A DNA stretch of 64,000 bases from NCBI RefSeq assembly GCF_001269905.1, contig NZ_LHVK01000008.1, positions 62,001 to 126,000 of the forward strand. Reading direction: 5' to 3'. The stretch comes from Pseudomonas corrugata (GTDB lineage Bacteria > Pseudomonadota > Gammaproteobacteria > Pseudomonadales > Pseudomonadaceae). The first letter of the stretch is position 1, and every line of letters begins with the position of its first letter. Of the stretch, positions 26,501-34,131 are shown one piece after another. The notes beneath the pieces were generated by a model, which saw nothing but the letters and a program-made list of their open reading frames with translations, was not told the DNA's origin and searched no databases. Made by a program: the position numbers and the translations under genes.

Positions 26501-28433
26501 GCACGATGTGGACGAAGGCGTCCTGCAAGGTGTCGTTGAGCTGCTGGATGTCGAGGTTCACCCCTTCGGCGGCGGTGAACGCGAAGTCGTGGATCCAGAA
26601 CTCGCGGCCGTTGGTGTGACGCAGGCGGTACGGGAACTCACCCAACACGCGCAGGCCGAGGTTTTCCAGAATCGGCAGCACATCGGATAGCGCCAGCGGC
26701 GTGTCGGCGTGATACAGCTTGCAGTGCAGCTCACGCTGGCCGGACACCTGGCCCAGCGGCTGGTAGAAGCTCATGACCAGCGGATTTTTTTCATTCAGGC
26801 TCAGCAGGTGCTGCATGTCGACCACTGCCGAATGCGCGGCAAAGCGCTCGCGGTAGCCGGCCGGGAAGCCTTTCGGGTAATCGGCGAGCACGTTGGTGCC
26901 CTGAGCTTCGCCGAAGCTCTCGATGACCAGGCTGGCGTAGTCGTCCTGCCAACTGCGGCAGGCCTGCACCACTTCTTTTTCCAGCAGCAGCGGGTCGATG
27001 TCGATGCGGTTCTTCGGGTCCACTCGCAGGATCAACTGCACGCGGGCCAGTACCGATTCGGAGAAGAACGTCCAGAATTCGCAGTCCGAAGCCTTCAGGC
27101 GATCCATCAGCACTTGCTGGATCTTCTGGCGCACTTCGGTGGAATAGATGTCGCGCGGCACGTAGGCCAGGCAGTAGCAGAAACGGCCGTATGGATCCTT
27201 GCGCAGGAATACGCGGATCTTGTTGCGTTCCTGGATCTGCACGATGGACATCACGGTGCTGAACAGCTCGTCCACCGGGGTCTGGAACAGATCGTCGCGG
27301 GGCAGCACTTCGACCACTTGGGCCAGTTCCTTGCCCAGGTGCGCCTTGGCCTGGAAGCCCGAACGACGTTCGATTTCGGCGACCTTGCGGCGAATGTACG
27401 GAATAACGCGCACGCTCTCGCCATACACCGAGGAGGTGTACAGGCCCATGAAGCGGCATTCCTTGATGACCTTGCCGTCAGCGTCGATTTCACGGATCGA
27501 CACGTAATCCGGATAAGCCGGACGGTGTACGCGGCTCGGGTGTGCGGCCTTGGCGAACGACAGCGGAGTCGGTTCACGCAGATAGTTGACGGCGTAGTCC
27601 TCGATGCGCAGGTCATCGGCGGTCAGGCCGGCGCGCAGCAGCTTGGTCAGGCCGAGAAACGACTCGGGGTCATACTCGATATGGCCGCCATCGACATCGT
27701 CACGGACCACGAACTCTTCATAGCCCAGGAAAGTGAAGTGGTTGCCCACCAGCCACTCCAGGAAGGTCTTGATCTCGCTTTTTTCGTCGGCATCGATCGC
27801 GTAGGCGCTATTGTCCAGGCTGGCAAGGATCTCCTGGACCTTGTCTTTCATCGGCTCGAAATCGGCCACGGCCACTCGCACTTCGCCCAGTACCTGCTCA
27901 AGCTCCTTGCTCAGGACGTTGAGTTCGGCGGCGTTGGCGCAGCGGTCGATTTCCAGGTACATCAGCGACTCTTGCAGGACGCCCTCGCCCTGGGTGCCCT
28001 TCGGCAGGATTTCCAGCAACTCGCCCTTGCTGTCACGACGCACGCTCAGCACGGTGGTTTGCAGGGTATGGATGCTGTAGCCGCGGCGGTTCAGCTCGGT
28101 ACGTACCGAGTCCACCAGGAACGGCAGGTCGTGGTGCAACACTTCCACGGCGGTATGGGTCGACTGCCAGCCGTGGCGTTCGTAATCGGGGTTATAGACG
28201 CGAACCTGCGATTGCGCGTGGTCGAAGCGCTCAAGCAGGCGCCAGGCGGACAAGGTGCAGCCGGCGAGGTCGGACAACCGGCGCTGGGTAAGTTCATCGA
28301 GGGAAATGATGCCGAAGAATTGTTCAGCAAACAGCGCCACTTGTGGCAGTGCCTGTTCACTGATGTTCTGCGCCAGTACCGCTTGCAGTTGATGCTGGAA
28401 GTCGGCTTTGCTGGCTGCGGTGAAGAACGCCAT
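23565..28433 (-). CDS. gdhB: NAD-specific glutamate dehydrogenase, large 180-kDa class
   Basis: 1622 residues, the size of the arginine-catabolism enzyme of Pseudomonas (GdhB, about 1620 residues). It oxidises glutamate to 2-oxoglutarate plus ammonia with NAD+, feeding amino-acid carbon to the TCA cycle. The N-terminal half carries regulatory ACT/PAS-like domains. The catalytic core shows GGLRWSDREEDYRTEVLGL, the lysine-bearing VPVGAKGGF, the nucleotide-binding VGVGDMAGDVFGNG, and GGIGTYVKAS; a long helical C-terminal domain follows. The ATG at 28433 has GGAG upstream. It is a single-gene transcript ending at a strong terminator. Confidence 0.97.
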   Translation of the reverse strand: MAFFTAASKADFQHQLQAVLAQNISEQALPQVALFAEQFFGIISLDELTQRRLSDLAGCTLSAWRLLERFDHAQSQVRVYNPDYERHGWQSTHTAVEVLHHDLPFLVDSVRTELNRRGYSIHTLQTTVLSVRRDSKGELLEILPKGTQGEGVLQESLMYLEIDRCANAAELNVLSKELEQVLGEVRVAVADFEPMKDKVQEILASLDNSAYAIDADEKSEIKTFLEWLVGNHFTFLGYEEFVVRDDVDGGHIEYDPESFLGLTKLLRAGLTADDLRIEDYAVNYLREPTPLSFAKAAHPSRVHRPAYPDYVSIREIDADGKVIKECRFMGLYTSSVYGESVRVIPYIRRKVAEIERRSGFQAKAHLGKELAQVVEVLPRDDLFQTPVDELFSTVMSIVQIQERNKIRVFLRKDPYGRFCYCLAYVPRDIYSTEVRQKIQQVLMDRLKASDCEFWTFFSESVLARVQLILRVDPKNRIDIDPLLLEKEVVQACRSWQDDYASLVIESFGEAQGTNVLADYPKGFPAGYRERFAAHSAVVDMQHLLSLNEKNPLVMSFYQPLGQVSGQRELHCKLYHADTPLALSDVLPILENLGLRVLGEFPYRLRHTNGREFWIHDFAFTAAEGVNLDIQQLNDTLQDAFVHIVRGDAENDAFNRLVLTAGLPWRDVALLRAYARYLKQIRLGFDLGYIASTLNNHTDIARELTRLFKTRFYLARKLTGEDLEDKQLRLEQAILTALDDVQVLNEDRILRRYLDLIKATLRTNFYQTDAHGQNKSYFSFKFNPHLIPELPKPVPKFEIFVYSPRVEGVHLRFGNVARGGLRWSDREEDYRTEVLGLVKAQQVKNSVIVPVGAKGGFLPRRLPLGGSRDEIAAEGIACYRIFISGLLDITDNLKDGVLVPPANVVRHDDDDPYLVVAADKGTATFSDIANGIAIDYGFWLGDAFASGGSAGYDHKKMGITAKGAWVGVQRHFRERGINVQEDSITVVGVGDMAGDVFGNGLLMSDKLQLVAAFNHLHIFIDPNPEPASSFAERQRLFDLPRSAWTDYDTSIMSEGGGIFSRSAKSIAITPQMQARFDIKADKLTPTELLNALLKAPVDLLWNGGIGTYVKASTESHADVGDKANDALRVNGNELRCKVVGEGGNLGMTQLGRVEFGLHGGATNTDFIDNAGGVDCSDHEVNIKILLNEVVQAGDMTDKQRNQLLASMTDEVGGLVLGNNYKQTQALSLAARRAFVRIAEYKRLMNDLEVRGKLDRAIEFLPTEEQLAERVAAGHGLTRAELSVLISYSKIDLKEALLNSLVPDDDYLTRDMETAFPATLVNKFSEAMRRHRLKREIVSTQIANDLVNHMGITFVQRLKESTGMSPANVAGAYVIVRDIFHLPHWFRQIEALDHQVSADVQLELMDELMRLGRRATRWFLRSRRNEQNAARDVAHFGPHLAALGLKLDELLEGPTREGWQTRYQAYVAAGVPELLARMVAGTTHLYTLLPIIEASDVTGQNAADVAKAYFAVGSALDITWYLQQISALPVENNWQALAREAFRDDVDWQQRAITISVLQQGDGSQDVETRLALWLEQQQDMVERWRAMLVDIRAASATDYAMYAVANRELLDLALAGQTVLTAN

Positions 28434-28862
28434 CTGTGGTACTCCGCTTGGGCTTGTTATTGATGGAAGCGTCGTGCAGCCCCTCTCGGGCCGCCGGCCA
28501 TCCTGTTCCTGATTCTCGGGCAGAGGAAACAGGACGACAGGTGGGTGAAGCTGGACAAGACCCGCAGGTCACATTCCATTTTCATGTCATGGACATCTAC
28601 AGGGAACACCCGTGCACGTGCGCGTCCGTTGCGCAGCTTAACGAGTGCGACAAGGCCTGTGCTTGCAGCGCTGCGACATATTCGGTCATCGGCAAGCTAT
28701 ACAGTCGCTGTGCATCGAACAACCCTAGCAGTCTGGGGCACAATCGGCACCCCAGGATGTGAAATCGCGCACGAATGATGCCTGTGGTCGCAGTAAATCC
28801 CGCGGACTGGCAAAATCCGCTACTTCGCACCCGCAAGGCTCATCGAGCCAGGAGCCATCCCG
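28434..28862. other. 429-bp divergent spacer, gdhB and small acidic protein
   Basis: Contains the promoters of gdhB (minus) and of the gene at 28863 (plus). I see no confident coding region, REP or hairpin; promoter boxes could not be assigned with confidence. Confidence 0.5.
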
Positions 28863-29216
28863 ATGCAAATGACCACCGCTCTTCTGATCGCCAACCCGTG
28901 CGACGACGAAGAAGACAACATGGCCATGCTTTGCTGCCACAGCGCCCAGGGCGAAATGTTCCTGATGACCCGATACCCCGATGAAGACGAACTGGAAATA
29001 GCCCTCGATGGCGAACCGTCGACCCTGAACGGCGTGAAGGTCACCCTCAGCCCGACATTGCTGAAAATCGAAATCGCTGCGGCCGATGCCGATGCGCTCA
29101 ATGGTGATGACGTGCTGGAAATCAGCCATGACACCGATGAAGCCGACTTGGCAGAGGTTGAGCTGACGCTGCAGAACATTCTCGAGGGAACAGGGACTTA
29201 TATCCGTCAACTTTGA
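28863..29216 (+). CDS. Conserved small acidic protein next to gdhB
   Basis: 117 residues, strongly acidic (many Asp/Glu, e.g. PCDDEEDNM, DEDELEIALDGE), no signal or membrane segment, with alternating hydrophobic stretches that suggest beta strands. CAGGAGC precedes the ATG. It is encoded divergently from gdhB, and I recall a small protein in the same place in P. aeruginosa (PA3069). Function unknown. Confidence 0.8.
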   Translation: MQMTTALLIANPCDDEEDNMAMLCCHSAQGEMFLMTRYPDEDELEIALDGEPSTLNGVKVTLSPTLLKIEIAAADADALNGDDVLEISHDTDEADLAEVELTLQNILEGTGTYIRQL

Positions 29217-29227
29217 TGTGAGCGGTG

Positions 29228-29255
29228 GCGAAGGTGACCGGGAGGGTACCTTCGC
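29228..29255. terminator. Hairpin between convergent genes
   Basis: Perfect 8-bp stem GCGAAGGT / ACCTTCGC with a 12-nt loop, in the 101-bp gap between the small acidic protein and the end of the cytochrome oxidase operon. No clear T tract, so moderate confidence as a terminator. Confidence 0.5.
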
Positions 29256-29317
29256 GTGAGCCGCCTTTACCGGCCTCCTCCACTTTGCCAACTTGCCAGC
29301 TCATCTCCCATAGGCGC

Positions 29318-29578
29318 TTAACGCGTCAGCCGATCGATCAGGGGGGCACTGAACAGCAGCAACAGCCAGAACACCGTCCCCAGCGCGAACAGGCGAATCA
29401 GCGCGCGACTGGTTTTGAGCTCAACGAAATAAGCCATCACCAGGCCCGCCTCGCCGATTGCGCAAACCATGATGACAGGCCCTCGATAGGGAATTGAGCC
29501 AGTCAGCGAAGTCAGGATCGTCGTCCCAAGCAAACCCAACGCCCCCAGGTAAACGAGGGTCAAGCGGAGTGTGCTCAT
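29318..29578 (-). CDS. ctaF: Cytochrome c oxidase subunit IV (caa3-type)
   Basis: 86 residues, three membrane helices (LTLVYLGALGLLGTTILTSL; VIMVCAIGEAGLVMAYFVEL; LFALGTVFWLLLLFSAPL), the size and layout of prokaryotic COX4. It stabilises the oxidase complex. Last gene of the ACIII-caa3 operon; its ATG overlaps the subunit III stop (ATGA). The frame is open upstream, but that part lies inside subunit III. Confidence 0.85.
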   Translation of the reverse strand: MSTLRLTLVYLGALGLLGTTILTSLTGSIPYRGPVIMVCAIGEAGLVMAYFVELKTSRALIRLFALGTVFWLLLLFSAPLIDRLTR

Positions 29579-30222
29579 ATGGGTCTTCCAATGAGATAAA
29601 GCGAAGGATAAAGAAAGATCCAGATGACATCCACGGTGTGCCAATAGAACCCAAACGTTTCCATGACCGATATCCGTTGCGGTAGCGGAAGGCGTCCGAG
29701 GTGAATCCGCAACCATATCCCCAACGCAACGATGATCGCAATCACGATATGAATGGCATGCAGCGCGGTGGATATGAAGTAAAGCCCCATGAACAAGCGC
29801 GCTTGGGGTGCCTTGAGCGGGGCTTGAGACGTGAGGACCGGTAACAGGCCTTCAATGTATTCGGATCGATATTCATAGACCTTGAGCCCGAGGAAGACCG
29901 TCGCCAGTGCAATCGACAGGAGCACCAGTCCCTTCAACCGTACGATTTTTGCTTGACGGGCGGCCTGGATGGCGAGACTCATGGTGAAGCTACTGGTCAG
30001 CAGCAAGGCACTGTTCGCGCCGCCGAGCAGATAATGCAGGTGCTCGACCGCTGTCCTGACAGAAGCTTCATAGGCCACCCGGTAATACCAGATGGTGAAC
30101 AACAAGCCACCGAACATCATCAGCTCAGTGGCCAAGAACAACCACATACCCAGATGCGCCGCTTCTCGTTGCTGAGAATCAGTCTGAAACGGATCGCTTA
30201 CACGCCCGTCAACGCGGTTCAT
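29575..30222 (-). CDS. ctaE: Cytochrome c oxidase subunit III
   Basis: 215 residues, about five membrane helices, with subunit III hallmarks AHLGMWLFLATELMMFGGLL, GLYFISTALHAIHI and FGFYWHTVDVIWIFLYPSLYL. The start ATG 30222 overlaps the end of subunit I by 14 bp; another in-frame ATG lies 24 bp upstream. The short form (no extra N-terminal helices) is typical of bacterial caa3 oxidases. Confidence 0.92.
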   Translation of the reverse strand: MNRVDGRVSDPFQTDSQQREAAHLGMWLFLATELMMFGGLLFTIWYYRVAYEASVRTAVEHLHYLLGGANSALLLTSSFTMSLAIQAARQAKIVRLKGLVLLSIALATVFLGLKVYEYRSEYIEGLLPVLTSQAPLKAPQARLFMGLYFISTALHAIHIVIAIIVALGIWLRIHLGRLPLPQRISVMETFGFYWHTVDVIWIFLYPSLYLIGRPI

Positions 30223-31843
30223 GGGTCGCCTCGGACGGATAGTCATAGGCTTCGAAGTCCACCAGCGGAATATGTTCGAAGTTATGTTTGGGGGGAGGAG
30301 ACGGCACACTCCATTCCAGACCGGCAGCGCGCCAAGGATTGGCCACGGCTTTCTGCCCTTTTACGAGCGACCAGGTCAGGTAGAAGAACGGCAGCGAGTA
30401 AGCCACCGCCAAAACACAAGCGCCGGCCGAAGACAGATCGTTGAGGAATTGAAATTCCGGATCGTAACTGTGATAACGCCGCGGCATTCCCAGATAGCCG
30501 AGGATGAACTGCGGGAAGAACGTAATGTTGAACCCGAAGAACATCGTGACCGCCGCAATGCGCGCCCACAATTCTGGATACATTCTGCCCGTTATCTTCG
30601 GCCACCAGAAATGCAGCCCGCCAAAATAGGCAGAAACGCTCGCCCCAACCATGATGTAGTGGAAGTGGGCCACCACAAAATATGTGTCATGGACGTGAAC
30701 GTCGGCGGCCAACAAGGCAACGAACAGACCGGCCGTTCCACCGAACATGAACAGCGTGATAAACGTGACCGAGTACAGGAATGGCGCGTTGATGGTCAAG
30801 CGGCTCTTATAGTACGTCGCCGTCCAGTTGTAAGCCTTGATCGCTGAGGGGATGGATATCAGGAAACTGAGCAGCGAAAAAAGCATGCTGGCGTACATCG
30901 ACTGCCCGGACACGAACATGTGGTGTCCCCACACCATGAATCCGAGGATGGCGATCGTCACACTGGAAAAGGCCACGAAGGAATAACCGAAAATACGCTT
31001 GTGTGCCGAAGCCGTGACCAATTCACTCATCACGCCCATGCCCGGTAGAAGCATGATGTACACCGCCGGATGGCTGTAGAACCAGAACAGATGCTGGAAT
31101 AACAGTGGATCGCCACCCAGGCCGGGATCGAAGACGCCAATGCCGAATATACGTTCGGCCGCTACCAGGATGAGGGTGATTGCCAGAATCGGCGTCGCCA
31201 GCACCAGAATCACCGCAGTGGCATAGAGCGACCATACAAACAGCGGCAGGCGAAACCACGTCATGCCGGGCGCCCTCAGGGTGTGCACCGTCACGATAAT
31301 GTTGATACCTGTGAAAATGGACGAGAACCCGGTGACGAACACACCAATGATCACCGCCACTACATGCCCATGAGTGAACATCGTTGACAGCGGCGTATAG
31401 AACGTCCAGCCCGTGTCCACTCCGCCAGCGATCAGCGCGAACAGGGTGAAGAGCCCGCCCCCCATCAGCAAATACCAGCTCGCCAGGTTCAGGCGCGGCA
31501 GAGCCATGTCCCTGGCGCCGATCATCAGGGGAATCAGAAAATTGCCCAATACGGAAGGAATCGAGGGAATGAGAAAGAACCAGACCATTATCACGCCATG
31601 AAACGTGAAACTTCGGTTGTAGCCATCAGCTGTCAAGAAATCGCCCTCAGGCGTGATCAATTCAATACGGATAGCGCTGGCGGCCAGGCTTCCCATGAAA
31701 AAAAACAACGTCACTGCGATCATGAACAAGATGGCAATACGCTTGTGGTCTGTGGTCAGCAACCAGGACTTGAGCCCATGATCGACATCAAGGTAGCTCG
31801 GTTCAGTGCCAGCCACTTCGGGCGTTTCGGAAATCAATGTCAT
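30209..31843 (-). CDS. ctaD: Cytochrome c oxidase subunit I, A2-type heme-copper reductase
   Basis: 544 residues, 12 helices, heme a and a3-CuB site. Low-spin heme ligand H82 in TFHGVIM, CuB and active-site region WFYSHPAVYIMLLPG (YSHPAVY at 256-262), and the later heme ligands in VVAHFHYIMVG. It reduces O2 to water while pumping protons. The D-channel glutamate of A1 enzymes (HPEVY) is Ala here, and the preceding YS pair is the A2-type substitute, as in the Rhodothermus marinus caa3 enzyme. The ATG at 31843 has AAGAGGG upstream; it lies 73 bp after subunit II, one of the larger gaps in an otherwise tightly packed operon. Confidence 0.95.
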   Translation of the reverse strand: MTLISETPEVAGTEPSYLDVDHGLKSWLLTTDHKRIAILFMIAVTLFFFMGSLAASAIRIELITPEGDFLTADGYNRSFTFHGVIMVWFFLIPSIPSVLGNFLIPLMIGARDMALPRLNLASWYLLMGGGLFTLFALIAGGVDTGWTFYTPLSTMFTHGHVVAVIIGVFVTGFSSIFTGINIIVTVHTLRAPGMTWFRLPLFVWSLYATAVILVLATPILAITLILVAAERIFGIGVFDPGLGGDPLLFQHLFWFYSHPAVYIMLLPGMGVMSELVTASAHKRIFGYSFVAFSSVTIAILGFMVWGHHMFVSGQSMYASMLFSLLSFLISIPSAIKAYNWTATYYKSRLTINAPFLYSVTFITLFMFGGTAGLFVALLAADVHVHDTYFVVAHFHYIMVGASVSAYFGGLHFWWPKITGRMYPELWARIAAVTMFFGFNITFFPQFILGYLGMPRRYHSYDPEFQFLNDLSSAGACVLAVAYSLPFFYLTWSLVKGQKAVANPWRAAGLEWSVPSPPPKHNFEHIPLVDFEAYDYPSEATHEPR

Positions 31844-31916
31844 TGCCCTCTTGAATGGCAAGTGGCCTTCAGAACAAGGCGCCACACACACCCGAGAAAA
31901 TCGACGGTAAGGAGCG

Positions 31917-32876
31917 TCATTGCAGACCTTCCCTGGGTTGCGCATTACCCAGCGACTTGAGGTAGGCAGTAAGACGAATCACGGCCTCTTCATCCAGGAC
32001 GTTGGTAAACGTTGGCATGATCGGCTGATAACCTGCGGTGATCTGCTTCTGGGGCAGCTGGATCGAATCGCGAATATAGTTGTCGTCCGCGACCACGAAA
32101 GTCCCATCCGCCAAGGCTACTTTGCGACCGTACAAGCCTTCGAGGGGAGGTGCGTGAACCTGGGAGCTTTCGGCATGGCAGCCACTGCAACCGAACTGGC
32201 GGAACAACGCTTCTCCCTGTTCGGCAAGGCTTTCGGACGTCTGCGACTGTTGCAGCCATTGAGCGTACTCCTGGGGCTTCAACACAACGAGTCTGACGCG
32301 CATGGTGGAATGATTGGTGCCGCAATACTCAGCGCACTTGCCCTCAAAAACGCCGGTCTTGTTGGCCTTGAACCACATGTGTGTATAGCTTCCGGGCAAA
32401 GCATCCTGCTTGTTGCGCATAACCGGAAAATACAGGCTATGGATAGCGTCCTGTGAGATCAGGTCAAGTTTGATGGCCCGGCCCACCGGAACGTGCAAGG
32501 CGTTGATTTCACGCTGGCCGCCTGGATGCTGGAATTTCCACATCCACTGCTTGGCGACCACATGGATCTGCATCGCATCAGGCGGGGGCGTCCGTGACAC
32601 GTAGTAAAGATACGACGACAGGACAAACAGGATCATGGCGCCGATGAAGGGAACGGCTATCCAGACAATTTCGATCTTGTGATTACCGACAGGGCGATGA
32701 TCGCGAGGTACGCGAGAGCCTTGGCGATAACGGAATGAAAAAACCAGCAGGCATAGGAACACAGGGAAAACGAAAAGGAACATCATCGCCGTAAAGGTAA
32801 TGACCAGCCAATCGACCTGCCCAGCGTAGCTGGATGCCTGTTCGGGCCACAAATGCATGAACGCCCCCTGGTTCAT
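31917..32876 (-). CDS. ctaC: Cytochrome c oxidase subunit II with fused cytochrome c (caa3)
   Basis: 319 residues: two membrane helices (about 24-48 and 70-92), cupredoxin domain with CuA ligands H146, C181, E183, C185, H189 and M192 (CAEYCGTNHSTM), then a C-terminal cytochrome c domain with CSGCH at 230-234 and a distal Met candidate in QPIMPTF. The fusion defines a caa3-type oxidase that can receive electrons directly from a membrane partner. No lipobox is seen at the N-terminus. Start ATG 32876 has GGAG at the right distance and overlaps the sco stop by 4 bp. Confidence 0.95.
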   Translation of the reverse strand: MNQGAFMHLWPEQASSYAGQVDWLVITFTAMMFLFVFPVFLCLLVFSFRYRQGSRVPRDHRPVGNHKIEIVWIAVPFIGAMILFVLSSYLYYVSRTPPPDAMQIHVVAKQWMWKFQHPGGQREINALHVPVGRAIKLDLISQDAIHSLYFPVMRNKQDALPGSYTHMWFKANKTGVFEGKCAEYCGTNHSTMRVRLVVLKPQEYAQWLQQSQTSESLAEQGEALFRQFGCSGCHAESSQVHAPPLEGLYGRKVALADGTFVVADDNYIRDSIQLPQKQITAGYQPIMPTFTNVLDEEAVIRLTAYLKSLGNAQPREGLQ

Positions 32877-33694
32877 TCGCCACTCCGTTGTCTGCACCGT
32901 TCACGATGCAACGCGAGCCCGATGAAACCGGCGAGCGCGAAAACGGTGGCCAGACCGCCGACCCGCAGGGCCCCCATGACCAGACTGTCATAACCGCCTG
33001 TTTTCGGATCATAGTGATAGCAGAGCAGAAGTAACCGATCACCCAGCGATCCGACCTGGCCCCGCCCCGCTTCCGTGATAGCCAGTCGCAGGTCGGTGGC
33101 TTGGTAACCAAGACCATACAACCATCTTGAAAGCTGCCCCTGGCTCGTCAGAACGCCCACGGCCGAAACGTGCGCGTACTGTCGGATGGCGGGGTCGTAG
33201 CGATAGCGAAAGCCAATGGCATTGGACAGCGCCTTGGCGGCCGCCTCATCCCCTACCAGAAAATGAACGCCTGGAGCATCGATGAGCTGCGGCCACTGCT
33301 TGCCGAGTTTGTCACGCTCGACGCGAGCATTGGCGGGTGTCTCGTCCGGGTTGAAACTGTAGGCGATCACATCGTAGTCCTTACCGACCCTGTAGCCCAC
33401 CGATGCCAGGACCTGAAACAGTGTGGCTAACTGCGCACCGCACACATTCGGGCAGGTGAAATACACCGGTGCCAGCAGCACCGGACGGCCCTGCAGCAAT
33501 TCGCCCAAGCGAACCACCCGCCCATCCTGATCGGTGAAGCCTGTCTCAAGCGGAATCCGAGCGCCGGTTCTTTGCTCAATTCCGGCCGCGGCGAAAGGAT
33601 CGAAGCCTGCGGTTGCCGAGGCCGGCATGCAGAACCCAAGCATACCGACGACAATGGAGCACACCCAGCCGACCGTTGTTTTCAAGAGGCTCAT
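32873..33694 (-). CDS. sco: SCO1/SenC-type copper chaperone
   Basis: 273 residues: signal peptide or anchor (about 1-28), thioredoxin-like SCO domain with copper ligands C81 and C85 (TCPNVC) and H175 (YAHVSAVG), and an added C-terminal membrane helix (VMGALRVGGLATVFALAGFI, about 241-263). It inserts copper into CuA of subunit II. GGAGGG precedes the ATG. Placement between the small membrane protein and subunit II fits assembly of this oxidase. Confidence 0.93.
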   Translation of the reverse strand: MSLLKTTVGWVCSIVVGMLGFCMPASATAGFDPFAAAGIEQRTGARIPLETGFTDQDGRVVRLGELLQGRPVLLAPVYFTCPNVCGAQLATLFQVLASVGYRVGKDYDVIAYSFNPDETPANARVERDKLGKQWPQLIDAPGVHFLVGDEAAAKALSNAIGFRYRYDPAIRQYAHVSAVGVLTSQGQLSRWLYGLGYQATDLRLAITEAGRGQVGSLGDRLLLLCYHYDPKTGGYDSLVMGALRVGGLATVFALAGFIGLALHRERCRQRSGE

Positions 33695-34131
33695 CGCGCC
33701 CTCCCCTGTGTGTCTTGCAATGACAACGGGTACGGCTTTTCGCCAGGCCGACCCCGTGCCCGCGAGGGCCAGCCGGTGCGCGCCAGGGCTGCTTTTGCAT
33801 CGGCGATCGGAATGTGCACGATGCCTTTGTGACGGTCTATCCAGCCCAGGCTGATCAATTGGGCCCGGGCCTGATCAAGGATGCGCCCTGCTTCGCGGGC
33901 CGGGTCGGCTTGGAGCCGAGGCTCGGGAGGTAATGCTCTTTGCTTTTCCAATGCTGTCGCGAGCGGGGTCGGGATGGATTTCTCGTATGAATCAAGCACC
34001 AGATGAACGCCACCCAGGCAGACGAGCAGCCCCAGCACCAGTCCGATACCGACATACACGATCCCTCGGACATTGGCGTCCTGTTGTTCGAATCCCTTCT
34101 CCTTCGAGACCTGATCAACGTCAATGCTCAA
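33691..34131 (-). CDS. Small membrane protein linked to ACIII/caa3 operons (TTG start)
   Basis: 146 residues. One N-terminal membrane helix (about 22-44, IVYVGIGLVLGLLVCLGGVHLVL), then a periplasmic domain containing PRLQADPAREAGRILDQ, LGWIDRHKGIVHIPI and DAKAALARTGWP. The same motif set occurs, as I recall, in unnamed proteins encoded beside cox genes in other bacteria. The start is TTG at 34131: AAGGAG sits 7 bp upstream and the codon overlaps the end of actF by 11 bp; no ATG fits. The next gene, sco, overlaps its stop. It is a candidate assembly factor or accessory subunit of the oxidase/ACIII pair; the function is unproven. Confidence 0.82.
   Translation of the reverse strand: MSIDVDQVSKEKGFEQQDANVRGIVYVGIGLVLGLLVCLGGVHLVLDSYEKSIPTPLATALEKQRALPPEPRLQADPAREAGRILDQARAQLISLGWIDRHKGIVHIPIADAKAALARTGWPSRARGRPGEKPYPLSLQDTQGRAR

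Noticed and set aside
23538..26690. 1050-codon plus-strand open frame opposite gdhB
   Set aside because: Antisense shadow of gdhB; no start signal, no domain motifs, runs through the gdhB terminator.
29217..29317. Integration site (tRNA, att repeat, integrase) at the left edge of the 23-kb block
   Set aside because: Only a short hairpin is present; no tRNA-like structure or recombinase gene was found at either edge.
34121..34131. Frameshift between actF and the following frame, as no ATG was available for the latter
   Set aside because: A TTG with AAGGAG at the right distance gives a normal short-overlap start, so no sequence break is needed.
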